Assembly (NCBI RefSeq): GCF_005491705.1
Contig: NZ_CP028092.1
Span: 2,666,001 to 2,730,000 of the forward strand
Source: Pontibacter sp. SGAir0037
GTDB lineage: Bacteria; Bacteroidota; Bacteroidia; Cytophagales; Hymenobacteraceae
Length of the DNA: 64,000 nucleotides
Direction: 5' to 3'
Both the position numbers and the translations under genes were made by a program. The notes beneath the pieces are model-generated. The model made no database searches and was not told where the DNA came from. It saw nothing but the letters and a program-made list of their open reading frames with translations. This document shows positions 35,270-45,700 of this stretch, piece by piece; position 1 is the stretch's first letter; the number at the start of each line of letters is the position of its first letter.

Positions 35270-36631
35270 TTAAGCTACAGACGTTTCCGCTTTATTTTGA
35301 AGCTGAGACAGCAAATGGTCACGGTTAGCTTCTGTTGAAGCAAAGTAAGCAGCCTGCTCTTTTCTGAGTTTATCTACTAATCTGCCTTCAGGCAAAATAA
35401 CATCATCGTACGTCAGCACTTTGTCTTTCGGAATATCGTGCTTCAGCACACAACCTTCTGCCACACCGATTGGCAACAGGTTTTCCAGTTGCGTCGTATC
35501 TGCGTTTTCGCACAAGCCATAGGTCATATAATGTCCTAAACCATCCACTACCTGGCCAGCTTTCAGGTCTATTTTAGCAGCTGCCACTACCTCTACTACA
35601 GGACCAGCAATTGGTGTTAAGGCTGCATCGTTAAACAGCACAGCACGCGCAACAGTAGACGGCACTTCGAAATGGCACAGGTGGTATGGTGTATAGAACA
35701 GGTACAGCGGTCCTTCGCCCAGCTTGTACAGGTTCAGGTAATGCTGCTGTGTCGGATGATCGTGCGTACCCAGCACAAACACACCTGGTCCGGGCTCAGC
35801 ACCCACCACATAGTCTACAATGCCAGGTCCTTCCAACACATCTTCCAGCGGATAAAGCGTTTGCACCACCTCTTTTAATGGTGTTCCGGTTGGTACTGTA
35901 GGCCCGTGCATCCCGCGCTTAGCCACACGCATTCCCGTACCGTTAGCTACTATCGCCTGCTCGTACGATATTTTAGTACCATCCGCAAAAGATGTTACCA
36001 TGGCAGGGTTTTGCCCCCACTTCTCTGCAAAGCCTTTTTGCGTAGTTGGGTTGCGGTATGGGTCGTGCAAGCCTTTAATGTTGCCACAAACTACTGGCTT
36101 TACGCCTAATGATTTCACAAAACGGTACAGGTTCATCTGAACGCCAGGCTGATCGCCATCGGCATTGGTGAATACTACGCCTGCCTTGTCGGCGTAAACT
36201 TTTAAGATTGGCCCAACTGTACCGTCAACTTCAGCATTCATCATAATGATGTGCTTGCCATTCTGGATGGCACGCAGAGCCACATTCGTACCGAATTCAA
36301 TGGCACCGGTTACTTCTATAATGGCATCGATACCTCCTGCTTCGCAAAGCAGCATGGCATCGTCCGTAATGCTGTATTTCCCCTGGCGGATGTTTTCTTC
36401 CAGTTTAGAAACAGAAGACACCTCTTCTACCTCCAGTACTCCTGCCTCTGTATAGGCACGCTTTGCTTTTGTTGTATCTCGGTTCGAGATAGCTACCAGT
36501 TCCATTCCCTGCACATACTGGCAGATCTGAAGGGCAATACCACGTCCCATAAAACCTGCTCCCACCAGGGCTACTCTCACCGGATTTTGTTCTGCATGGC
36601 GTTTAGCCAGGGCAGTATCTACTATAATCAT
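35270..36631 (-). CDS. SAF-domain NAD(P)-dependent oxidoreductase (homoserine dehydrogenase-like)
   Basis: A 453-residue protein with an N-terminal Rossmann fold (VRVALVGAGFMGRGIALQI) and a central region with IIEVTGAIEFG and KHIIMMNAEVDGTVGPIL, as in homoserine dehydrogenase-like proteins. A C-terminal SAF domain (about 350-430, AKIDLKAGQVVDGLGHYMTYGLCE) follows. Homologues occur in sugar-nucleotide loci of several phyla and are not classical homoserine dehydrogenases, as amino-acid biosynthesis genes are missing here. Within this operon it probably reduces or oxidises a keto-sugar intermediate. The precise reaction is unknown to me. Confidence 0.82.
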   Translation of the reverse strand: MIIVDTALAKRHAEQNPVRVALVGAGFMGRGIALQICQYVQGMELVAISNRDTTKAKRAYTEAGVLEVEEVSSVSKLEENIRQGKYSITDDAMLLCEAGGIDAIIEVTGAIEFGTNVALRAIQNGKHIIMMNAEVDGTVGPILKVYADKAGVVFTNADGDQPGVQMNLYRFVKSLGVKPVVCGNIKGLHDPYRNPTTQKGFAEKWGQNPAMVTSFADGTKISYEQAIVANGTGMRVAKRGMHGPTVPTGTPLKEVVQTLYPLEDVLEGPGIVDYVVGAEPGPGVFVLGTHDHPTQQHYLNLYKLGEGPLYLFYTPYHLCHFEVPSTVARAVLFNDAALTPIAGPVVEVVAAAKIDLKAGQVVDGLGHYMTYGLCENADTTQLENLLPIGVAEGCVLKHDIPKDKVLTYDDVILPEGRLVDKLRKEQAAYFASTEANRDHLLSQLQNKAETSVA

Positions 36632-36670
36632 GATCTCTTATTAAGGTTTTTTGCTTTTGATACGTAAAAA

Positions 36671-36695
36671 CAGCTACTGGTTATACCAGTAGCTG
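36671..36695 (-). terminator. Hairpin overlapping the RfbC-like stop codon
   Basis: A 10-bp perfect stem (CAGCTACTGG at 36671-36680, CCAGTAGCTG at 36686-36695) whose right arm and loop cover the last codons and the stop of the minus-strand gene. An A run on the plus side (36666-36670) supplies a short T tract. Confidence 0.55.
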
Positions 36696-37247
36696 TCCGT
36701 TGTTCGATTTCACAAATTCATTCACAAAGTCTGGGTGCGCTTTGTCTTTTTCAGAAATGATCTGTGGTTCAATAGGCCATTCGATGTTGAAAGCAGGATC
36801 GTTGTAACGGATTCCTCTTTCAGCTCCAGGAGTGTAGAATTGTGTTACCTGGTATGTAACATCTGTATTGTCTTCCAGCGTGATAAAGCCATGGCCGAAC
36901 TGCTCCGGCACAAACAGCATGCGGTAGCTATCAGCCGTAAGCTCTACTCCTATCCACTGCTTGTAGGTTGGTGAATCGGGGCGAAGGTCTATAATAACAT
37001 CGTAAATAGCACCACGGGTACAACGAACCAGTTTTGTTTCTTCGTAAGGAGATAACTGGTAGTGCATTCCACGCAACGTGCCTTTCTTCTTATTGTAGGA
37101 CACGTTCGCCTGCACTACGTTAGCTGTAAGGCCATGCTCTTCAAACTCGCGCTGGCACCAGGAACGGCCAAAGAAGCCACGCTCATCCTCAAGCCTCTTT
37201 ACATCAATAATAAACGCGCCTTTTAATTTTGTTTCTGTAAATATCAT
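36681..37247 (-). CDS. dTDP-4-dehydrorhamnose 3,5-epimerase-like cupin (RfbC family)
   Basis: A 188-residue protein of the usual RmlC length. It contains KGTLRGMHYQ with catalytic H62, K72, the cupin strands LVRCTRGAIYDVIIDLRPDS, a FGHGFITLEDNTDVTYQVT block with the conserved tyrosine, and the end motif ERGIRYNDPAFNIEWP. Key residues are intact, so it should epimerise a 4-keto nucleotide sugar at C3 and/or C5. RmlA, RmlB and RmlD proper are not seen in the window, and RfbF next to it makes CDP-glucose. The substrate is thus more likely a CDP- than a dTDP-sugar (inference). Confidence 0.9.
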   Translation of the reverse strand: MIFTETKLKGAFIIDVKRLEDERGFFGRSWCQREFEEHGLTANVVQANVSYNKKKGTLRGMHYQLSPYEETKLVRCTRGAIYDVIIDLRPDSPTYKQWIGVELTADSYRMLFVPEQFGHGFITLEDNTDVTYQVTQFYTPGAERGIRYNDPAFNIEWPIEPQIISEKDKAHPDFVNEFVKSNNGQLLV

Positions 37248-37261
37248 CTTGTTGTATGAAC

Positions 37262-38359
37262 TTAGGCTGTTTCTAATTCTGCTTTTGTTTCAGTTCTTGG
37301 CAACTTAGATTTCGTATGCTCCCACTGTAGCTGCTCATCTATCAAACCTTTCTCCTGCAGGCTGTTCAGCACCATCAGGCGCATCAGCAAGGAGTTTCTG
37401 AAATCTCCGTCTTTAAACTCCATGTTACTCAGTCCGTCGCGCAATTCCTCAATAGCCTCTTTGAGCGATACCTGGGGCTGATGTTCCGGAGCCAACGATT
37501 TAAATAAGTCGAAGTTTACTTTGTAAGAGCGCTTATCAGGCACTGCATCAGGATTAACTGTAACGGTAGTACCTGGTATTACTTCGGCTACAGCCTCAGC
37601 CAGTTCATTTACCTGATAATTCCACTCGTTGCAGCCGGCATTCACAGCCAGGAACTCGCCTCCCTGCTCTTTGTCTCTGATAATAGCCCACTCGATAGCA
37701 CGGGCCATGTCTCTCACGTGGATCAGCGGACGCCAAGGTGTACCATCGCTCAGGATATTGATCTTACCTGTTGCAATAGCGCCTGCCACGAAATCATTCA
37801 GTACCAGGTCAAGGCGAAGTCTGTCACTCATACCACAGGCAGTAGCAAAGCGAAGGCACGTAACTTTAAAGCCGTCTCCAGCCAGTGGCTGCAAATCTTT
37901 TTCGGTAGCCACTTTAGAACGCGCATAAGCTGTAAGCGGGTTAAGTGTCGAATCTTCTGTTTTAGCTACTCCTTCAGAAGCACCATACATGCTGCAGCTG
38001 GAAGCAAAAACATAAGAACTTACTCCGGCTGCCTTCGCCATTTCAGCAATCCGGATACTTGATTGGTAGTTTACATCCATTGTTATATCTTCGAACTTCT
38101 TTCCCATAGGATCGTTCGAAATGGCGGCCAGGTGCACAACAGCATCTACGCCTTCCAGCACTTCTGCCGGCATAGTACGCACATCGCCGTATAGCTGCAC
38201 ATCCAGTTTACTTTCCGGCAGCACAGCAGCATTTGTTAAACATGGTGCAAAATAGGCCATATCGTAGCCTACAATAGTAGCTTGCGGGAATGTTTTGCGC
38301 AGGCGGCTAACAACACCCGGCCCAACATAACCCATATTTCCAGTAATAAGGATTTTCAT
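37262..38359 (-). CDS. NAD-dependent epimerase/dehydratase (extended SDR)
   Basis: A 365-residue extended SDR with the nucleotide-binding motif ILITGNMGYVGPGV, VHLAAISNDPMG, and the active-site pair YARSK (YxxxK) preceded by the SSCSMYG serine block. WRPLIHVRDMARAIEWA is typical of nucleotide-sugar SDRs. It sits between RfbF and the RfbC-like gene (gaps of 52 and 14 bases). It could be the 4,6-dehydratase, epimerase or reductase of the pathway, but it does not look like a standard CDP-glucose 4,6-dehydratase (RfbG). The reaction therefore stays open. Confidence 0.85.
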   Translation of the reverse strand: MKILITGNMGYVGPGVVSRLRKTFPQATIVGYDMAYFAPCLTNAAVLPESKLDVQLYGDVRTMPAEVLEGVDAVVHLAAISNDPMGKKFEDITMDVNYQSSIRIAEMAKAAGVSSYVFASSCSMYGASEGVAKTEDSTLNPLTAYARSKVATEKDLQPLAGDGFKVTCLRFATACGMSDRLRLDLVLNDFVAGAIATGKINILSDGTPWRPLIHVRDMARAIEWAIIRDKEQGGEFLAVNAGCNEWNYQVNELAEAVAEVIPGTTVTVNPDAVPDKRSYKVNFDLFKSLAPEHQPQVSLKEAIEELRDGLSNMEFKDGDFRNSLLMRLMVLNSLQEKGLIDEQLQWEHTKSKLPRTETKAELETA

Positions 38360-38411
38360 AGAGAAATGTATTATTTGATTTAAGAGAGGTCTTAAGAGAT
38401 TTGTGTATTAA

Positions 38412-39215
38412 TTAGTTGATTGCTTCAGATAACATTTTCTGCCATACGTTCCAGGGAGCTTTGCCTTTCTGCCATAACTCCTCCAGTAAGTGCTTATCGC
38501 GCAGGGTATCCATTGGCTGCCAGAAGCCTGTATGGCGGTAAGCCGACAACTCACCTTCTTTAGCCAGCTGCTCCATCGGGCCACGCTCCCAGATTGTCTG
38601 GTCTCCTTCTATATAATCCAGCACGCTTGGCTCCAGCACAAAGAAACCTCCGTTTATCCAAGGCATGTCACCACCTTCCGGCTTCTCCTGAAACTGGTTG
38701 ATTTGTGTTGTATCTCCGCTTAAGTTAAAAGCACCGAAACGGCCAGGTTGCTGAACAGCGGTTAAAGTAGCCTGTGTTCCCTGCTCTTTATGGAAACGGA
38801 TAGACTCTGTTATATTCACGTCGCTTACACCATCACCGTAGGTCATGCAGAACGTTTCGTCGCCTATATAGTCTTTTACGCGCTTTAAACGGCCACCTGT
38901 TAAAGTGCCTTCGCCGGTATCAACCAGTGTTACTTTCCAGGATTCTGTATTATTCTGATGTACCTCCATGCTGTTTTTGCGCATATCGAAGGTTACATCT
39001 GAGTTATAAAGGCAGTAATTTGCGAAGTATTCTTTAATCATATGGCCTTTGTAGCCACAGCAGATCACAAATTCGTTGATGTTGTGGGAAGAGTATATCT
39101 TCATGATGTGCCACAGAATAGGCTTACCACCAATTTCTACCATTGGCTTTGGCCTCACGCCGCTTTCTTCACTTATTCTTGTTCCGTAGCCACCTGCAAG
39201 TATAACAGCTTTCAT
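38412..39215 (-). CDS. rfbF: Glucose-1-phosphate cytidylyltransferase
   Basis: A 267-residue protein with the near-invariant RfbF start [19 protein letters not shown], followed by [21 protein letters not shown]. It also has [16 protein letters not shown], the acidic site in [13 protein letters not shown] and the later [11 protein letters not shown]. It makes CDP-glucose from CTP and glucose-1-phosphate, the entry to CDP-deoxysugars. It is the first gene of a five-gene minus-strand operon, after a 300-base gap, so the operon promoter should lie upstream. Length and motifs match the family closely. Confidence 0.95.
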   Translation of the reverse strand: MKAVILAGGYGTRISEESGVRPKPMVEIGGKPILWHIMKIYSSHNINEFVICCGYKGHMIKEYFANYCLYNSDVTFDMRKNSMEVHQNNTESWKVTLVDTGEGTLTGGRLKRVKDYIGDETFCMTYGDGVSDVNITESIRFHKEQGTQATLTAVQQPGRFGAFNLSGDTTQINQFQEKPEGGDMPWINGGFFVLEPSVLDYIEGDQTIWERGPMEQLAKEGELSAYRHTGFWQPMDTLRDKHLLEELWQKGKAPWNVWQKMLSEAIN

Positions 39216-39515
39216 TTATTATAAGGGTTAGAGTTTAAAAATTGGATCATATTTGAATAGAAATCACGGGCTTAGTTGATTTATTCAATTGTTGATTGAT
39301 ACGGTAAACTCTATATTTAGATGTTGTTAAGAGAAAATTTTTGTCATATTTTTTTAATTAAATTTTAATGCGGCGCCCAAATGTGCTCTTTTGGCACCAT
39401 AACGAATGCTGCCGGGCACAATCAGCTTAAAATAAAAAAGCTGTGAAACGCAACAGGTGCATTTCACAGCTTAAATTTATTCCTGAAAAGGGTTGCCAGT
39501 GCAGCAGTAATGGTA
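39216..39515. other. Intergenic region with rfbF operon promoter and tagA-side terminator
   Basis: A 300-base stretch between two minus-strand units. The right part holds a strong terminator (39438-39472). The AT-rich left part must hold the rfbF promoter, but I see no exact TAnnTTTG match on the minus strand. Confidence 0.5.
39438..39472 (-). terminator. Rho-independent terminator after the TagA/WecG gene
   Basis: An 11-bp perfect stem (AAGCTGTGAAA at 39438-39448 and TTTCACAGCTT at 39462-39472) is followed, in the minus direction, by a T-rich tract (AAAATAAAAAA on the plus strand at 39430-39438). Confidence 0.85.
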
Positions 39516-40340
39516 CTAATTAGCGGCCACTTTACTGCCTTGCAGCTTACGTTGTAACAGTAACTTAAGTGTTAAAAACATAAAAGTTGTATTTGTAAAC
39601 AGGTAACGCTTCCAGAGACGTTTCGGCTCCAGGTACAGCCGGTAAGTCCATTCCAGCGATAGATCTCTTGCCCATTTGGGCAGGCGTTTCTCCAGTCCGG
39701 CATAAGTCATAAAAGCCTGTCCCACGCCCAACATACAAGCATTTACTTTATCTTTATGATCGGCCATCCAGTTCTCCTGCTTAGGACAGCCCAGTGCTAC
39801 AAACACCATATCCGGATTTGCCTCATTAATCATATTGGTGATGGCTGTATCTTCGATATCTGTCAGCTTTCTGAATGGAGGCGAATAGTAACCCGCCACT
39901 TTCAGCTCCGGCAACTCGCTTTTTGCTCTTGCCACCACTTTCTCAAGCACCTCATCTGTTGAGCCGTAAAAATAAACAGACTTTCCTTTAGCTGCGGCTT
40001 CCTGTAATAAACGTGGCACTAAATCCATTCCGGCTACTCTGTCCTGCTGCTTTCCATAAAGCATGTACATTAGTTTGGAAAGCGGTCCTCCGTCCGGCGT
40101 AGCCACATCCGCATTATTCAACACCTGGTTAAAGGCTTTATTTTTATACGCCTCTACCAGCATGTGCACATTAGCGAAGCATACGTAAGAAGACTTTTTA
40201 TTATCGGTTAACCAAAAAATATGGTTTACAAAATCATTGAATGAGCCTGCTGATATATTAGAAGAGAACAGCTGGCGCTTCTCTTTTAAAGGCGGCTGCA
40301 CTGGAGCAGCCAGGGTATCAGGGGTAAAATCAGTATGCAT
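39516..40340 (-). CDS. Glycosyltransferase, GT26 family (WecG/TagA/CpsF)
   Basis: A 274-residue protein with GT26 hallmarks: NADVATPDGGPLSKLMYMLYGK, RVAGMDLVPRLLQEAA, SVYFYGSTDEVLEKV and VFVALGCPKQENWMADH. The final basic-hydrophobic stretch is the usual membrane-associating tail. GT26 enzymes typically add the second sugar (often a ManNAc- or uronic-type residue) onto the lipid-linked first sugar. The gene overlaps the initiating transferase gene by 11 bases, fitting this sequential role. Confidence 0.93.
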   Translation of the reverse strand: MHTDFTPDTLAAPVQPPLKEKRQLFSSNISAGSFNDFVNHIFWLTDNKKSSYVCFANVHMLVEAYKNKAFNQVLNNADVATPDGGPLSKLMYMLYGKQQDRVAGMDLVPRLLQEAAAKGKSVYFYGSTDEVLEKVVARAKSELPELKVAGYYSPPFRKLTDIEDTAITNMINEANPDMVFVALGCPKQENWMADHKDKVNACMLGVGQAFMTYAGLEKRLPKWARDLSLEWTYRLYLEPKRLWKRYLFTNTTFMFLTLKLLLQRKLQGSKVAAN

Positions 40341-41724
40341 TTTTTTCTCCTTTAATCATATTCCAAACAGTCAGGAAAATTATCTTCATATCCATCATAA
40401 AGCTCCAGTTCTCCATGTACTGCACATCATACTCCACACGCTTCTCCATCAGGTGTAGCTCTTTTGTTTCACCTCTGTAACCACTTACCTGCGCATAACC
40501 AGTTATACCAGGGGTAACAAAATGACGCATCTTATATTTTGTGATCACTTTAGAATAATGATCCAGCTGAGACACCAAGTTCGGACGTGGTCCTACAACC
40601 GACATATCTCCTAACAATACATTGAAGAATTGCGGAATCTCATCCAGGTTGGTTTTTCGAAGGAAACGGCCAACTCGGGTCACACGTGGGTCATGTTTGG
40701 TAGCTTGTACCTCTGTCTGGTTGTTTACATGCATCGTTCTGAATTTATAGCAAACAAACAGCCTGTTTTTCTTACCCGGGCGCAACTGCTTAAAGAAAAT
40801 TGGCCCTTTAGAATCTAACCTGATTGCCAGTGCAATTAAAGGCAGTATGATCGGGAACAGGAACATGATAACAGTCAGTGAGAAAGCAATATCAAATGCT
40901 CGTTTAATAATTCTGTTCGAGATCAGCTCAAGCGGCTCTTTACGTATACTGATCATCGGAACATTGTTATAGAGATACATATTAACATCTCGCTTCACAA
41001 TCGCACTGAAATCAGGCACTATTCTGAAGTACATGAAGTTATTGTCGGCAAAATCACTCAAATCGTCTATCTGCTCTTTGCTGGTTAGAGGCATTGCATA
41101 ATAAATCTCATCAATACCATTTTCCAGGCAATACTCTTTTAGATCAGCTACTCCGCCTCTCACTTGGCTGGCGTAGGGGCTGTTTCTGTCCGGGGCATCA
41201 TCAAAGAAGCCCATAAATCTTGCACCAGGATTCTCATCGTTACTGAAGGTCTGGTGAAGCGACATGGCAGCAGGCCCGGTACCAACTATCACAAATTTAG
41301 TAGAAGCATTTTCCGAATTAGAGAAGTACTTGTTAATGAGCTGCAGAATAAGACGGCTAAAGCCGATAAGCAGAGCTGTTGATAAATACGTATACAGCAG
41401 CAGCAAACGGGACAGGGCCTCCAGGTTAAAGATCACAATGCAACTTGCCAAAATAAAGGCATGCATGATAAAGGCATTAACAACATTTGCGAATCGCTTA
41501 TCACATGCTATAACGCTGTCGATTCTGATAATAAAGTTTTTAAAACCTGACACGATCCACCATACCAATGTAAAGAGGACAAAGAATACATTGTATTGAT
41601 GTTGCAGATCTAAACTTCCGTATCGTATATAGTTAGAAACATTGAATGCAAAAGCAATAAGGGTAATATCCAGTATCAACAGCATTACTCTGTTAACACT
41701 ATTATGTTGCAGGGACCTATTCAT
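40330..41724 (-). CDS. Undecaprenyl-phosphate sugar-1-phosphate transferase (WcaJ-like)
   Basis: A 464-residue polyisoprenyl-phosphate hexose-1-phosphate transferase with four N-terminal helices and a CoA-binding-like Rossmann domain ([16 protein letters not shown]). A fifth helix ([21 protein letters not shown]) leads into the catalytic domain: [56 protein letters not shown]. It should start repeat-unit synthesis by putting a sugar phosphate on undecaprenyl phosphate. It is the only such initiator seen in the locus. It is transcribed away from the 1-kb gap before the T9SS adhesin gene. Confidence 0.95.
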   Translation of the reverse strand: MNRSLQHNSVNRVMLLILDITLIAFAFNVSNYIRYGSLDLQHQYNVFFVLFTLVWWIVSGFKNFIIRIDSVIACDKRFANVVNAFIMHAFILASCIVIFNLEALSRLLLLYTYLSTALLIGFSRLILQLINKYFSNSENASTKFVIVGTGPAAMSLHQTFSNDENPGARFMGFFDDAPDRNSPYASQVRGGVADLKEYCLENGIDEIYYAMPLTSKEQIDDLSDFADNNFMYFRIVPDFSAIVKRDVNMYLYNNVPMISIRKEPLELISNRIIKRAFDIAFSLTVIMFLFPIILPLIALAIRLDSKGPIFFKQLRPGKKNRLFVCYKFRTMHVNNQTEVQATKHDPRVTRVGRFLRKTNLDEIPQFFNVLLGDMSVVGPRPNLVSQLDHYSKVITKYKMRHFVTPGITGYAQVSGYRGETKELHLMEKRVEYDVQYMENWSFMMDMKIIFLTVWNMIKGEKNAY

Positions 41725-42736
41725 AGTATTTATGTACTTATTTAATCATCATTATTTTTTTTGCTGCTCCTTTAGCACGGCTTGTGTATTTTAACTAAAG
41801 ACTTACTCACTGCTTTCTGTTTTTAGTGAGGCCGCATAACAGAGCTTTAACAGAATTTGGCTATATTTTCCTATAAAAATCAGACTATTAATATATTATC
41901 TTCATTCTGCTGTCTTCCTTCACTGAAACTTCAGGCTTAATTACGGCTTACCATGTGTAAGGTTTGTTAATTTATTTATATTAATGTAAAATATTTAAAA
42001 ACCCTATATTCCGGCTCTTCTGTATCCGTATATTTACTTATTGAACTCACAAAAAGATTTAAAAAAGAATATATATGAATTTTATAATAAACATCTAAAT
42101 TTAAAGATATATATAAAATAATTTTGTTTCTGCTTTTTTTAGGCTTTATTTTTCTAATTCTACAATAAATCTAATTCGCTCCACAAAGCCTCTGCTCCTT
42201 GTATGCATCAATGTCTTTTCCATGTTGCAGGAGCCTTTTCCGCTATTCTTCCGAACTATTATAATATAACTTTATATACAAGCAACTTTAAGCAAACAAT
42301 TTAACACCCTCTATAAAATCTATCATATTAAAATAAATATAATACAATTAATTAACTCAAACAGACTGATAAACTGTTCTCATCCCAATGCATTGTATAT
42401 CTAAAAACATTTCCAAAACACTTAATAATCAGCATACATATTATTTACTCTCTTTTTTAAGAAATCAATGAACTAATTACTGCTGCAATTCATTTCTACT
42501 TAAAATATAAAAACACAAAATAAATCGATAGTATAAAGCCTGTTTGTAAGGCGATAAATTTTACATAAACCACATAATTAAATATAAATTAATCAAGAGG
42601 CCTCCATATGAAAACATAATTACACACCTGCTAACCACATCCAGGAACTAACCTGACTGCTATATACCGCCACGCTGACTACCGACATATTACAACACGA
42701 CCACAGCAACTATCATAACAAACTTTTACAAAAGAC
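41725..42736. other. 1-kb AT-rich divergent intergenic region
   Basis: About 1010 bases between divergent wcaJ-like and T9SS type B genes, the longest gene-free stretch here. AT-rich runs dominate (TAAAGATATATATAAAATAATTTTG near 42100). One exact plus-strand TAATTTTG element lies at 42119-42126, but it is 600 bases from the start codon and could be chance in such DNA. No structured RNA was recognised. Confidence 0.5.
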
Positions 42737-45700
42737 ATGCAACCGTTTACAAGAGCTACAGTAGTTGTTCTGCTTCTGTTCCTGTGCTGTTATAAGACCA
42801 ATAGTGTATTGGCACAACAGTGTACAGCTGATGCAAGCTTTACTGATCCGATCTATTCCAACTTTAATTTCTGTACCAATACAAGCTCCGCATCATCTTT
42901 TAAATTTACAATTGAAAATACCTCAAAGACAAAAGCCACTAACACAGGCTATAGCATAAACTGGGGCGATAAAACACCGGAAGAAGCAATAGGAAGCAAC
43001 TTTACAACAGCCTCTCATATCTATAAAGAAGCAGGTACTTACGACATTACAGTTACTGTTACGGGTGCAAACGGGTGCAAAAGCAGCAAAACGGAACGCC
43101 TGTTTATAGGCAGCAATCCAGGGTTGGGCATAACCAGCCTGGGCAATAACACTGATTGTTCTCCTGTTACCTACCAGTTTAAAATCTCAGGTGTAAAGGG
43201 TAATTCGCCTCAGACAGAATATACCTTTCAATTTGATGACGGCACCCCTCCTATCAAATTCACACACGCAAACTTTCCCAAAGATTCCGTTATCAGCCAT
43301 ACGTTCAGCGAATCTTCCAAATCTAAACCAAACGGATTTACGCTTTCAGGAACAGCTTCGAACCGTTGCAACACCTCATTCGCTACATTCACAGGTATAA
43401 GAGTTTCCACCGGACCGGTTGCAGACATCAAAGCGAGCACCTCCGGATGTATTGGCCAGGTGGTTAAACTCCAGGATGCTTCTAAAAGCGGATACGATGC
43501 CACTTCAAAATCTGACAAACATAATCGCAGCTGGACCATCAGCCCTGCCACCGGCTGGGAGATAGTGTCAGGTGGTCTGGAGTCAGCAGCCGTGGATGTT
43601 AAGTTTAACACGGCAGGCGTATACAAAATAACCATTGAGGCCAGCCCAATCGACCCTACCTCCAAATGCCAAAGCAGCTCAAAGGAGCAAACCATTACCA
43701 TTGGAGAGTTACCAGAAGTTAGTATAACATCGCCTAAAGCCCGGATATGCTATGGCGAAAGCACAACACTGGAGGCTACAGGCACCGACACCTTTACCTG
43801 GAAGCCTGCAGACGGCCTGCAGACAACAACGGGAAGCACAGTTGTTGTAAACCCTACCAGAACAACTACCTATACGGTAACAGGCAGCAGCGGCTCCGGA
43901 TGCGCCGCCACTACTACATTTACGGTTGAAGTTGACCCTTTACCAGCTGCCCCTAAAATCGACAACCAGACTATTTGCTATAATAGCAGCCGCACGATTT
44001 CTGTAAAAGCTCCGCAGGGAGTACATTCCTGGTATACTCAGAAAACCGGCGGCCTCGCTTTCCATACCGGCAATGAGTACCAGACACCTGACCTGAAGCA
44101 GAACACCACCTATTATGTGGAAACCAGCATCGATGGCGGCTGCCCCAGCCCCAGAACCGCTGTTACCGTAACAGTGCTACCAGAGACTACGGCACCATCC
44201 GTAGAGCCAGTTACCTTATGCGGTGTCGGCAATTCTGCTACGCTGGTAGCAACAGGAAATGCAGATGCCTTTAACTGGTATAGCTCAGAAGACAGATCTA
44301 CCTTACTTTTTACCGGCTCTGACTATAAAACCCGCCCTTTAGAGGTTACCACCTCCTTTTTTGTTCAGGCTTCCAAAGATGGCTGCCTCAGCTCTTTAAC
44401 AGAAGTAAAAGTAACTGTACTCGAAACGTATGTAAACAACATCAGCAACAATACTGTTACTCCTCCTACGGCTGCAATCTGTGCCGGGCAATCTCCGGCA
44501 GAACTGGCCGGCTCAATACCTACCGGCGGAGAATATCCTTTCTCCTTCCGCTGGGAAAGCAGTGAAACCGGAGAGGCAAGCGACTATAAAATAATACCGG
44601 ATGCAACAGCAGCTTCTTATAAACCAGGTGCCCTAACTAAAACTACCTGGTTCAGAAGAGTAGCCATATCAGGACCTTGTGCCGAAAATATCAGTAACGC
44701 TGTAAAAGTAGAGGTAGTACCTGCCATCGGCCTGAACAATATAAAAAGCGACCAAACTATATGCGAAGGCGACACCCCCGAAACGTTAACCGGAGAGCAG
44801 GTAACAGGTGGCAGTGGAGCCGGATCTTATTCCTTTCTCTGGGAGAGTAGCACCACAGGACCTGATAAAGGCTTTACAGCTGCTGCAGGTGAAAACACAT
44901 TACCTGAGTATACGGCTCCTGCTCCCCTTATAAAGACTACCTGGTATAGAAGAGTGGTTTATTCCGGACCATGCCAGCAAAATATAAGTGCTCCTGTTGT
45001 TATCACAGTACAGCCAGCCATTGTCAAAAACACCATCACTTCTGGCAACCAGGCCATTTGCACAGGCGACGTACCGGTAAAGATGACAGCTGGCCTGCCT
45101 TCCGGCGGAAATGGCAACTATAGCTATAGCTGGGAAAGCAGTACTACCGGCCGGCCAGCTGATTTTACAGAAGCAGCAGGACCTCATCATCTACAGGATT
45201 ATACTCCTTCCCAAGCTTTAGAACAGAACACCTGGTTCAGGCGCAAAGTAAGCTCCGGCAACTGTGAGTCTTACTCAGAGCCGATCCTGGTAACAGTACA
45301 TCCTGCCATTGCACAAAACATTATTTCGAAAGATGAAACTATATGCACAGGCGCAGCGCCCGCTGAACTTACAGGAGAAGCTCCTGCGGGCGGGAATGGC
45401 ATGTTTACCTACCAGTGGGAAATTTCGTCTACCGGAAAGGATGGTTCTTTCCGGGCGATAAATAATGCCACAAACGCCTCCTTTGCACCGGGAACACTGG
45501 TGGCAGATACCTGGTACAGAAGAGTTGTTACTTCAGGGGCCTGTTCAAATGTATCCAATGTCGTTCAAATAACGGTTTCTCCTGCAATTGTAAACAATAC
45601 CGTAGGCTTACCACAAAGCGTATATGCAGGACAAGCTCCATCTACCCTCACAGGCTCTGTACCTGGTAAAGGTGCCGGAGCCGGTACGTATACCTACGTT

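Noticed and set aside
35270-36631. Genuine homoserine dehydrogenase for threonine/methionine synthesis
   Set aside because: The C-terminal SAF domain and the nucleotide-sugar neighbours do not fit amino-acid biosynthesis.
43228-43701. 157-residue minus-strand frame inside the adhesin gene
   Set aside because: Antisense to a long, well-supported T9SS protein; no domain or start context.
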